64,000 bases of DNA from Novosphingobium sp. RL4 (lineage in GTDB: Bacteria; Pseudomonadota; Alphaproteobacteria; Sphingomonadales; Sphingomonadaceae). Below the pieces are notes generated by a model. That model saw only the letters and a program-made list of their open reading frames with translations, did no database searches and was not told where the DNA came from. The position numbers were made by a program, and so were the translations under genes. Shown here piece by piece: positions 57,028-64,000 of the stretch (positions within the stretch are counted from its first letter, which is position 1; every line of letters starts with the position of its first letter). The stretch covers positions 1,576,001-1,640,000 of the forward strand of contig NZ_CP141944.1 in NCBI RefSeq assembly GCF_035658495.1, given 5' to 3'.

Positions 57028-58539
57028 TCAGTTCCTCCGAACGATGAGGTTGCGGATTTCACTCATGTCTTCCATCGCGAAGCGGATCCCTTCGCGGCCC
57101 AGTCCGGAGTCTTTGACTCCGCCATATGGCATGTTGTCGACGCGGTAGCTGGGCACATCATTGATCACGACGCCGCCGACTTCGAGGCGGTCCCATGCGT
57201 CAAACATCTTGAAAAGATCGCGGGTGAAAATCCCAGCCTGGAGGCCGAATTTGCTGTCGTTGACCATCTCCAGGGCCTCGTCGAAAGAGGAGAACCGGGC
57301 AAGAATGGCGACGGGGCCAAACGCTTCCTCGACGTTGAGCTGGGCCTTGGGATCGACATTTTCGAGTAGAGTTGCTGCAAGCACGCGGCCGTCGCGCTGA
57401 CCGCCGCACAAGAGCGTCGCTCCCAATCCTACGGCCTCTTCAATCCAGGCTTCAAGGCGCCCGGCCTCGGAGTCGGAGATCATGGGGCCAACGAAAGTTT
57501 CTCGGTTCTTGGGATCGCCCGCGATGAGCGACTTGGTTCGCGCGACCAGCAAGTCGCGGAACGCTTCGTAAACCTCATCGTGAATGAGAATGCGCTGTAC
57601 ACCGATACAGCTCTGTCCCGACTGGTAGAAGGCTCCGAAGATCACGCGATCGAGTGCGTCCGACAGGTCGGCGTCACGGTCGATGATGACGGCAGCATTA
57701 CCGCCAAGTTCAAGGACCACCTTTTTCTTGCCGCTTCGTGCTTTCAGATCCCAGCCGACCTCAGGGGAACCCGTGAACGATAGCAGTTTGAGCCGATCGT
57801 CGGTCGTGAACAGATCGGCTCCGTCGCGGTGCGCGGGCAGGATCGAGAAAGCGCCTTCAGGCAAATTCGTCTGGCTGAGCACTTCACCCATGATCAGCGC
57901 GCCCAGCGGCGTTCGGCTGGCCGGTTTCATCACGAACGGGCACCCGACTGCAATGGCAGGCGCAATCTTGTGCGCGGCAAGATTGAGCGGAAAATTAAAG
58001 GGCGAAATGAAGGAGCAGGGGCCGATCGGGACTCGCTTCCACATGCCTTGATAGCCCTTGGCACGAGCAGAGATGTCGAGCGGTTGCACCTCGCCGGTCA
58101 TCCGCACGGATTCTTCGGCGGCGATTCTGAACGTATCGATCAGGCGTCCGACTTCCCCTTCCGCGTCTCTGATTGGCTTCCCGGCCTCGACGCACAGCGC
58201 ATATGCCAATTCGTCGAACCTGGCACGAAACTGCTCAACGCAGTGCTGAAGAACAGCTTGGCGCTCGTAGCTTGCCATACGTGCCATCGGTTCGGTGGCG
58301 GCAACTGCGCCAGCGATCGCCTGATTGATTGTCTGCGCGTCGGCTTGAGCACAGCGAAACGCCACTTCTCCCGTGAACTTGTCGGTCACTTCAAGGTCGG
58401 CGTTCGGCTGCGCCGCCTTGTTGTTGAGATAGAGCGGATAGATCGATTCTAGTTGTGTCACGTCGGCCTTCACCTGCGGTTGAAATGGCTTTTCAGGGGC
58501 GGTCAGCACACTGAACCTTATTGACACATACTTGTCCAT
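57028..58539 (-). CDS. Aldehyde dehydrogenase (NAD(P)-dependent)
   Basis: A 503-residue ALDH. Catalytic residues are present: N182 (SPFNFPLN), K205, the general base E277 (VVLELGGNAAV) and the nucleophile C311 (SGQSCIGVQR). The GEVGRLIDTFRIAAEE region and the fold are close to vanillin/benzaldehyde-type dehydrogenases. It oxidises an aldehyde intermediate to the acid in the cytosol. ATG 58539 is the only ATG, but the tandem operators at 58522-58556 would then overlap its first codons; a GTG at 58509 with AATAAGG just upstream is a serious alternative. Coupled to cytochrome b561. Confidence 0.92.
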   Translation of the reverse strand: MDKYVSIRFSVLTAPEKPFQPQVKADVTQLESIYPLYLNNKAAQPNADLEVTDKFTGEVAFRCAQADAQTINQAIAGAVAATEPMARMASYERQAVLQHCVEQFRARFDELAYALCVEAGKPIRDAEGEVGRLIDTFRIAAEESVRMTGEVQPLDISARAKGYQGMWKRVPIGPCSFISPFNFPLNLAAHKIAPAIAVGCPFVMKPASRTPLGALIMGEVLSQTNLPEGAFSILPAHRDGADLFTTDDRLKLLSFTGSPEVGWDLKARSGKKKVVLELGGNAAVIIDRDADLSDALDRVIFGAFYQSGQSCIGVQRILIHDEVYEAFRDLLVARTKSLIAGDPKNRETFVGPMISDSEAGRLEAWIEEAVGLGATLLCGGQRDGRVLAATLLENVDPKAQLNVEEAFGPVAILARFSSFDEALEMVNDSKFGLQAGIFTRDLFKMFDAWDRLEVGGVVINDVPSYRVDNMPYGGVKDSGLGREGIRFAMEDMSEIRNLIVRRN

Positions 58540-58556
58540 ATGACAGAGCCTTGTCA
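58522..58556. promoter_or_regulatory. Two tandem MarR-class operators in a divergent promoter
   Basis: TGACA-CATACT-TGTCC (58522-58537, one mismatch) and TGACA-GAGCCT-TGTCA (58541-58556) lie 19 bases apart, about two helix turns, between the divergent aldehyde dehydrogenase and FAD reductase genes. Cooperative binding on one face is likely. Confidence 0.75.
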
Positions 58557-58606
58557 ATAAAGGCAACGGGGCTAGGCACCGCTGCCGATGTGAGAGGCAT
58601 TGGGAC

Positions 58607-59824
58607 ATGCAAGCTGTCATTGTGGGAGCCGGACAGGCCGGAGCACGCGCGGCCAAGGCGATGCGAGGTGCAGGCTTCGAAGGTTCGATCAAGGTTTTCG
58701 GGTCTGAAGCGCACATGCCTTATGAGCGCCCTCTGCTGTCCAAGACGCTGTTACAGGACCCGGCGACGCCGGTTCCTTTCGTCTTTGCCGACGGTATCTA
58801 CCAAGAAGCGGGCATCGAGGTGCACACCGGAGCGACAGTGACCGGGATTGACCGCGAAAGGCAGGTCGTGACCCTCGCCGATGGCTCAACGGAGTCTTAT
58901 GATCGGCTGCTTTTGGCGACAGGCAGCAGGGTCCGGACTCTCGCCATCGATGGATATCCGCCTGAACGTATCCTCTATCTGCGCAGCCTCGATGACTGCC
59001 GCGCCATAGAAGCGCTCATCGGCGGTCAGCCGAGTGTCGCTATCGTGGGCGGAGGCTTTATCGGGCTCGAAGTCGCCGCGACCCTTGCCGGGCACGGCTG
59101 TCAGGTGAGTGTGGTGGAGATGGCCGATCGGCTTCTCCCCAGGCTTGGATGCGCAGACGCCAGTGCAATGGTGCTGGCGCATCACCTTTCAGTGGGCGTC
59201 GATGTGCGGTTGAGTGCAGCCATTGCAGGCGGCGAACCCGGATTACTGACTCTGGGCGACGGCGATCACATTCCTGCGGACTTCATTGTCGCAGGAGTGG
59301 GCGTGATGCCGGACACCGCGCTGGCGCAGGCTGCGGGCCTTGCGGTTACTGATGGAATCGTCGTCGATGAATTCGGCCAGACGTCAGACCCCAACATCTT
59401 CGCAGCAGGGGATGTAACGCGTCACTTCAATCCGCTGTTGGGCAGCCAACTGCGCCTTGAATCCTGGCAGAACGCAAATCTGCAGGCGGAAGCCGCCGGC
59501 AGAACGATGGCTGGCGTACCGACCGCATATGCCGAAATCCCGTGGCTTTGGTCGGATCAAGGGGGGCTCAATCTGCAGATGGCAGGCGCTCCCCAGAACG
59601 TCGACAACGTCGTGCTGCGCGGCGATCCGGCTGGCGAAGACGGCGTGACCGTTTTTCAGTTCTGCGAGGGCCGCCTGGTGGGCGGCGTCACGCTCAACCG
59701 CGGCAAGGAGATGCCGCTCATTCGCCGATTGCTGGTGACAGGCGATCTCGCGCTTCCGGCGACGAGCCTCGGCGATACCGCCATCCCGCTGCGGCAGTTC
59801 ATTCCGAAGAAAGTCGAAGCATGA
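58607..59824 (+). CDS. FAD-dependent ferredoxin reductase-type oxidoreductase
   Basis: A 405-residue flavoprotein of the class II (BphA4/putidaredoxin reductase) family. Marks are the FAD loop VGAGQAGARAA (about 6-16), the NAD loop IVGGGFIGLEVA (about 147-158), the FAD motif FAAGDV and the C-terminal reductase domain with WLWSDQGGLNLQMAG. It oxidises NADH and reduces a one-electron carrier. The start codon of the flavodoxin gene overlaps its stop (ATGA), so the carrier is likely to be that flavodoxin rather than a ferredoxin. Confidence 0.93.
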   Translation: MQAVIVGAGQAGARAAKAMRGAGFEGSIKVFGSEAHMPYERPLLSKTLLQDPATPVPFVFADGIYQEAGIEVHTGATVTGIDRERQVVTLADGSTESYDRLLLATGSRVRTLAIDGYPPERILYLRSLDDCRAIEALIGGQPSVAIVGGGFIGLEVAATLAGHGCQVSVVEMADRLLPRLGCADASAMVLAHHLSVGVDVRLSAAIAGGEPGLLTLGDGDHIPADFIVAGVGVMPDTALAQAAGLAVTDGIVVDEFGQTSDPNIFAAGDVTRHFNPLLGSQLRLESWQNANLQAEAAGRTMAGVPTAYAEIPWLWSDQGGLNLQMAGAPQNVDNVVLRGDPAGEDGVTVFQFCEGRLVGGVTLNRGKEMPLIRRLLVTGDLALPATSLGDTAIPLRQFIPKKVEA

Positions 59825-60279
59825 GTGAAAAGATAACGATCTTGGTCGCAACCATGAGCGGCACGGCAGAAATGGTCGCCGACGAACTGGCCGGCCATAT
59901 TGAAGATGCCGGCGGCGAAGCGCGCATCGTGCGAATGGAAAAAGCTTCCGTAGCCAAGCTCCAGGAAGGCGGGACCTGGATCATTTGCTCATCGACATAC
60001 GGAACGGGTGACGTTCCCGATAACGGACAGGCCTTTTACAAGGCTTTGCTGGAAGAGCGTCCTGACCTCAGTGCCGTGCGCTACGGCGTGTTTGCCCTCG
60101 GCGACAGCGTCTATCCCAATACATTCTGCTTTGGCGGCAAGAAGTTCGACGCCGCGCTTTCCGAACTCGGGGCGAAGCGCATCGGTGATCTTCAGGAGCA
60201 CGATGCGCGCGGCGGAATCTATCCCGAAGACGCAGCGGCCGAATGGATCGAAGGGTGGCTGGAGAGCGCCCAGAGCTGA
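59821..60279 (+). CDS. Flavodoxin (MioC-like)
   Basis: A 152-residue FMN protein. The phosphate loop is ATMSGTAE at residues 10-17, the second FMN loop is SSTYGTGDVPDNG, and GVFALGDSVYPNTFC is the third. It is a low-potential electron carrier of the short flavodoxin or MioC class. Translational coupling to the FAD reductase indicates a reductase-flavodoxin pair feeding an oxygenase such as a cytochrome P450. No such oxygenase is present in the window, although the sequence ends in an aromatic module. Confidence 0.9.
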   Translation: MSEKITILVATMSGTAEMVADELAGHIEDAGGEARIVRMEKASVAKLQEGGTWIICSSTYGTGDVPDNGQAFYKALLEERPDLSAVRYGVFALGDSVYPNTFCFGGKKFDAALSELGAKRIGDLQEHDARGGIYPEDAAAEWIEGWLESAQS

Positions 60280-60321
60280 TCTTTCGCCGACCAATATACC
60301 CTACTTGAGAAGGATCGAGAC

Positions 60322-61032
60322 GTGGACAATGCATCCGTTTCCCTGACCGCCGCCGACGGTGGCAGTTTCACCGCCTATCTGGCGAGGCCTTCGAAGCCCA
60401 ACGGCGCGGCTGTCGTCGTGCTTCAGGAAATTTTCGGGATCAATGCAAATATCCGGGGCATCGCCGACGATTTTGCGGACGAGGGCTTTGTCGCAATCGC
60501 TCCCGACCTTTTTTGGCGTCAGGAGCCTAATGTCGAACTGAACCCCGCCAGCGAAAGCGATCGCGAGCGGGCTACCGCTCTCCTCAAGGGCCTCGACCAG
60601 CAGGCTGCCGTGGCTGATGCGCTGGTTGCTGCAAGCTATGCGCGCGAACTACCCGAAGTTACCGGAAAGGTCGGTGCTGTCGGCTATTGTCTGGGCGGAA
60701 AGCTGGCATTTCTGCTCGCTGGCGAACCTGGTATCGATGCGGCTGTCTCCTATTACGGCGTGATGATCCAGGCGGCGCTCGACCGGGTGCCGGCGGTTCG
60801 CGCCAAGTTGCTGCTGCATATTGCCGAAGACGATCATCTTTGTCCGCCGGAGGCTCAGCAGGCCATCCGCGTGGCCGCTGACGCCGCCGCCGATCGCATC
60901 GAAATTATGAGCTATCCCGGCGTGGGGCATGCGTTTGCCCGGCGCGACAGCCAACCGTTCAACGCAAGCGCGGCTGAGCGTGCAGACGCCGCAACACTGG
61001 CACTGCTTCGCTCGGAACTCGGAGCAGGTTGA
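60322..61032 (+). CDS. Dienelactone hydrolase family protein
   Basis: A 236-residue alpha/beta hydrolase of the carboxymethylenebutenolidase family. The triad matches the known enzyme numbering: E36 (VLQEIFG), C123 (GYCLGGKLA), D171 (IAEDDHLCP) and H203 (PGVGHAFARRD). It opens enol-lactone rings formed from muconates. GTG 60322 is the start, after AGAAGGATC. It follows the flavodoxin by 42 bases and is directly followed by the class II aldolase, so all belong to the same plus-strand operon. Confidence 0.93.
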   Translation: MDNASVSLTAADGGSFTAYLARPSKPNGAAVVVLQEIFGINANIRGIADDFADEGFVAIAPDLFWRQEPNVELNPASESDRERATALLKGLDQQAAVADALVAASYARELPEVTGKVGAVGYCLGGKLAFLLAGEPGIDAAVSYYGVMIQAALDRVPAVRAKLLLHIAEDDHLCPPEAQQAIRVAADAAADRIEIMSYPGVGHAFARRDSQPFNASAAERADAATLALLRSELGAG

Positions 61033-61764
61033 ATGGAGACCGTCGACGCCCATGCGTCCATCGCCTTGGCGAGCCGTATCCTGGCTCGCCAAGGGGTTGT
61101 CGACGGGTTCGGGCATGTGAGCCGTCGCTGTGAAGCAAATCCCGACCGGTTTCTGATGTCGCGGAGTTTGGCACCGGCTTTGGTGCGTGCAGGGGACATT
61201 GTTGAACTCGATCTGGCAGGCAATTGCGAGGCGCCCTCCGCGCCGCCGCTGTTTCTAGAACGTTTCATTCATGCGGCGATTTACAGGGCCAGGCCAGACG
61301 TCATGGCGGTCGTTCATAGCCACGCCGCAGCAGTCCTTCCCTTCACCGTCGTGCACGATGTCTCCGTCAGACCGATTTGCCATATCTGCGGATTTCTCGA
61401 AGGTGTCTCGCAGCCCTTCGATGTCGCTGACCACGCAGGGGACGCGAGTGATCTGCTGATACGCAATGAGGGACTTGGCGCGGAATTCGCGCGTCACCTC
61501 GACGGTGCGGCTGTTGGGCTCATGCGGGGCCATGGCTTCACAACAGTAGGCGCCAGCGTCGCGCAAGCTGTGTTTCGGGCGATTTATACCGTCCGCAACT
61601 GCGAAGTTCAGGCCGCAGCGCTCCAGCTTGGATCGCCAAAATATCTCTCCTCGGGTGAAGCGCGTAGCTGCGAGGAAACGACCATCGGCCAAGCCGATCG
61701 CGCGTGGAACCTGTGGGTCCATGACCTGGGACAGGAACAAGAGGACATATTCCATGACCGCTGA
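61033..61764 (+). CDS. Class II aldolase/adducin-fold enzyme, probable decarboxylase or aldolase
   Basis: A 243-residue zinc enzyme of the class II aldolase/adducin family. Ligands and acid are E76 (LERFIH), H95 and H97 (VVHSHAAAV) and H167 (MRGHGFTTVG). In aromatic pathways this fold includes decarboxylases of carboxylated catechols or ring-cleavage products (CmtD, PhtC types), which fits its position next to an extradiol dioxygenase. Sugar-phosphate aldolase activity is less likely in this context. It begins directly after the DLH stop and its stop overlaps the dioxygenase start. Confidence 0.85.
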   Translation: METVDAHASIALASRILARQGVVDGFGHVSRRCEANPDRFLMSRSLAPALVRAGDIVELDLAGNCEAPSAPPLFLERFIHAAIYRARPDVMAVVHSHAAAVLPFTVVHDVSVRPICHICGFLEGVSQPFDVADHAGDASDLLIRNEGLGAEFARHLDGAAVGLMRGHGFTTVGASVAQAVFRAIYTVRNCEVQAAALQLGSPKYLSSGEARSCEETTIGQADRAWNLWVHDLGQEQEDIFHDR

Positions 61765-62605
61765 GCTGACCAAGCCCTTGCAGGCGACACTGCACCACAT
61801 TGCGCTCGGATCGCCCGATTGTGAGAAGTTGGCGCAGTTCCACCACCGCGTGATGGGTCTTGATATCCGGCCGGAAGGCGACGGTTTTCTTGGAACCGCG
61901 CCCGGCCGCCGCGTCCACTTTGTCCCCGGCGCCGCCAAGACGCTGGTGTTCGCCGGGTTTGCCGTGGTTGCTCAGGACGATCTCGACGCTCTCGAACAGC
62001 GGCTCGTTGCGCGCAAGTGGACGTTCGATCGCCTGATTGAGGGAACGGAGCAATTCCTCCCGGGCGCAATCGAAGTCGTCGACCCGGATGGCAATATGAT
62101 GCGCTTCGGTCTTGGCCGGACGGCAGATGTCCCCGTGCCGGGGGCGCTGCCGGCGCGTCTCCAGCATGTCGTTGTCGCGAGCACGGACGCGGCAAGGTTG
62201 TCGCTGTTTTACCAGGAAGTGCTCGGGTTCACTCTCTCCGACAATGTCGTCGACGAGGATCGTACGCTCAAGACGGCATTTTTGAGGTGCAGTGAAGAGC
62301 ACCACAGCTTTGCCGTGTTTCAGGCCTCAAGCAATCGCTTCGACCATCATTGCTATGAAGCGCGCGAATGGTCTCTCATCCGCGATTGGGGTGACCATTT
62401 CGCGGCGCAGCACGTCGCCGTCGAGTGGGGGCCTGGGCGGCACGGACCTGGAAACAATCTGTTCCTTTTCATTCACGACCTCGACGGCAACTGGCTGGAA
62501 ATTTCCGCTGAACTCGAGATCGTCACGCCCGATCGGCCGGTCGGCGAATGGCCGCACGCTCAACGCACACTGAACCAGTGGGGCAGTGCTCCGCTGCGGA
62601 CCTGA
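61754..62605 (+). CDS. Type I extradiol dioxygenase (VOC superfamily, module 2)
   Basis: A 283-residue two-domain VOC protein. The C-terminal iron triad is H138 (RLQHVVVAS), H198 (RFDHHCYE) and E249 (NWLEISAELE), plus the GRHGPGNNLF loop of extradiol dioxygenases. It should cleave a catechol-type ring. ATG 61754 overlaps the aldolase gene by 11 bases. It differs strongly in sequence from the first extradiol dioxygenase (39279-40214), so the two probably act on different rings or side chains. Confidence 0.88.
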   Translation: MTAELTKPLQATLHHIALGSPDCEKLAQFHHRVMGLDIRPEGDGFLGTAPGRRVHFVPGAAKTLVFAGFAVVAQDDLDALEQRLVARKWTFDRLIEGTEQFLPGAIEVVDPDGNMMRFGLGRTADVPVPGALPARLQHVVVASTDAARLSLFYQEVLGFTLSDNVVDEDRTLKTAFLRCSEEHHSFAVFQASSNRFDHHCYEAREWSLIRDWGDHFAAQHVAVEWGPGRHGPGNNLFLFIHDLDGNWLEISAELEIVTPDRPVGEWPHAQRTLNQWGSAPLRT

Positions 62606-62689
62606 ACACGTTTCACATCTTCATTGACTGACTGACTGATCGGAAGGGTGCGCCGCGTAGGCACGCCATTCCGCCAACGGAGAGCGAAT

Positions 62690-63538
62690 ATGAGACTGGC
62701 TAGTTTTGAGCATGCAGGCGTTACCACCTGGGGCGTGATTGACGGCAGCGAAGCCATCGACGTCGGGGCGGTGCTTGGGGCTGAATATCCCACGCTGCGG
62801 ACTGCAATTGCTGCTGATGCGACGGGCCGAATCTCGGCGGTTCTCGCCGATGTGCCGCGCTTCAGTGTCGACGACATCACTTGGTTGCCGGTCATTCCCG
62901 ACCCGACCAAAATCCTCTGCATCGGTCTCAACTACGAGATGCACCGCGTCGAAACGGGGCGTGACGTGACGGGCCATCCTGCTGTCTTCACCCGCTTTGC
63001 CGATAGTCAGATCGGACATAAGGCCCCGATCGTTCGTCCTCACATGTCGACGGAACTCGACTACGAAGGCGAGCTTGCGATCGTGATCGGCAAGGGCGGA
63101 CGTTACATCAGCCGTGACCAGGCGATGGACCATGTCGCGGGCTATTCGATCTACAATGACGGAAGCGTTCGCGATTGGCAGCGACACACGATCCAGTTCA
63201 CGCCGGGCAAGAATTTCCCGGGGACGGGCGCTCTCGGTCCTGTGCTGGTGACTTCGGACGAGATTACCGATTACCGCGAACTGAAGCTCGAAACCCGTGT
63301 GAACGGCGAAGTGCTCCAGTCTGCCGGTCTCGATCAGCTCATTTTCTCGATCCCGGTGCTGATCGAATATTGCTCTACCTTCACCCCGCTCAATCCCGGC
63401 GACGTGATCGCGACCGGCACGCCGGGCGGCGTCGGCGCCAAGCGCAAACCGCCGGTGTGGCTGAAGCCCGGCGACAAGGTCGAGATCGAAGTCTCCCAGA
63501 TCGGGATCCTGCAAAACGAGGTCGAGGATGAGCGCTGA
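62690..63538 (+). CDS. Fumarylacetoacetate hydrolase family protein (module 2)
   Basis: A 282-residue FAH-fold enzyme with KILCIGLNYEMHRVE, the metal site LDYEGELAVVIGKG, AGYSIYNDGSVRDWQ and the C-terminal GDVIATGTPGGVGAK. It likely hydrolyses or hydrates a ring-cleavage product of the dioxygenase just upstream. ATG 62690 follows an AACGGAGAG ribosome site. It belongs to a different FAH subgroup from the module 1 enzyme. Its stop overlaps the next hydroxylase gene by 11 bases, so they are coupled. Confidence 0.93.
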   Translation: MRLASFEHAGVTTWGVIDGSEAIDVGAVLGAEYPTLRTAIAADATGRISAVLADVPRFSVDDITWLPVIPDPTKILCIGLNYEMHRVETGRDVTGHPAVFTRFADSQIGHKAPIVRPHMSTELDYEGELAIVIGKGGRYISRDQAMDHVAGYSIYNDGSVRDWQRHTIQFTPGKNFPGTGALGPVLVTSDEITDYRELKLETRVNGEVLQSAGLDQLIFSIPVLIEYCSTFTPLNPGDVIATGTPGGVGAKRKPPVWLKPGDKVEIEVSQIGILQNEVEDER

Positions 63539-64000
63539 ACAGGCGACCGGTCGGCCCTACGATGTGATCATCGTAGGTGCCGGCCCGACCGGATTGGTAT
63601 TGGCCAATCTGCTTGGTGGCCAGGGTGTTTCGACCCTGGTCATCGAGCGCAATCCGACAACCGTCCAAGAGCCGCGAGCGGTTTCGATCGACGATGAGTC
63701 GCTCCGCACGGTGCAGGCTTCCGGGATGTTGGAATCGGTGATGGGCGGTGTCGTGGCCGGTTACGGCTCGCGCTATCTGACCCCGCAGGGCAAATGCTTC
63801 CTTACCGTCCTGCCGAGCGGCCGACCCTATGGACATTCGCGCCGTAACGCATTTCGGCAACCTGATTTCGAAAGCCGGATGCGCGAAGGGCTAAACCGCT
63901 TTCCGCACATCACCGCACTCTTTGGCTGGGAAGTCCAGAGTTTCCACCAGGATGCGGAGGGCGTCGAAGTCACTATCTCCGGTGAGGGCGAGACGCGAGC
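63528..64000 (+). CDS. FAD-dependent aromatic hydroxylase (module 2), N-terminal part
   Basis: The first 157 residues are in the window; the gene runs off the right edge. The dinucleotide loop is intact (IVGAGPTGLVLANLL), followed by the ER motif of strand 2 and EPRAVSIDDESLR, typical of the MhpA-like class A flavin monooxygenases. It should hydroxylate a phenolic acid to a catechol. It is the last visible gene of the plus-strand operon running from 58607. The DG and GD motifs lie beyond the window, so completeness cannot be judged. Confidence 0.88.
   Translation, partial: MSAEQATGRPYDVIIVGAGPTGLVLANLLGGQGVSTLVIERNPTTVQEPRAVSIDDESLRTVQASGMLESVMGGVVAGYGSRYLTPQGKCFLTVLPSGRPYGHSRRNAFRQPDFESRMREGLNRFPHITALFGWEVQSFHQDAEGVEVTISGEGETR

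Noticed and set aside
62629..62641. TGAC repeated three times before the module 2 FAH gene
   Set aside because: Too short, and the half-sites are direct rather than inverted; it does not match either operator class.

Overview
The window reads as chromosomal DNA of an alphaproteobacterium of the Sphingomonadaceae, most like Novosphingobium or Sphingobium. The evidence is the high GC content, two large TonB-dependent receptors, an HWE-type histidine kinase, Tad-type pseudopilins with calcium loops, and a dense aromatic-catabolic cluster. The genus is an inference; there is no rRNA, tRNA, CRISPR array, insertion sequence or replication origin in the window to fix it.

Layout. 0-9.5 kb is mixed housekeeping: the end of a phosphoglycolate phosphatase, an atypical OmpR-type regulator, a TonB receptor, an isocitrate-lyase/PEP-mutase-fold enzyme, an M16 peptidase, purC, a low-molecular-weight phosphatase and a small 49-residue protein. 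9.5-15.3 kb is a translationally coupled signalling operon (hybrid kinase with three receivers, CheR methyltransferase, HWE kinase). 15.6-18.8 kb is a three-gene TadG/TadE set. 19.4-34.8 kb is a type I secretion operon: a 3535-residue Ig-repeat/RTX adhesin followed by its TolC, ABC and HlyD components. 34.9-36.8 kb holds an aldo/keto reductase and a divergent LysR regulator. 36.8-39.3 kb is AT-richer, gene-poor and carries one orphan membrane protein; it looks like the seam between backbone and an accessory region.

39.3-64 kb is the accessory catabolic region. It holds two mirror-image ring-processing modules (FAD hydroxylase, extradiol dioxygenase, fumarylacetoacetate-hydrolase-type enzyme), two MFS aromatic-acid transporters, a TonB receptor and a TAXI-type binding protein without a signal peptide. 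It also holds a ferredoxin-type reductase with two tandem flavin-binding PPOX proteins, an aldehyde dehydrogenase coupled to a cytochrome b561, and a FAD reductase coupled to a flavodoxin. A dienelactone hydrolase, a class II aldolase/decarboxylase, and an unusual coupled pair of 3-hydroxyanthranilate-dioxygenase-like cupins complete the set.

The most striking result is regulatory. Two classes of inverted repeat built from the same TGACA/TGTCA half-sites recur only at promoters of this region. TGTCA-N3-TGACA lies at the hydroxylase operon, the TetR gene, a membrane-protein gene and an ABM-domain gene. TGACA-N6-TGTCA lies at the TAXI gene, the cupin pair, a MarR gene and the aldehyde dehydrogenase/FAD reductase pair. 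At 44344-44367 the two classes overlap and share a half-site. This suggests a TetR and a MarR repressor that together switch the 25-kb cluster. The substrate of the pathway cannot be read from the sequence.
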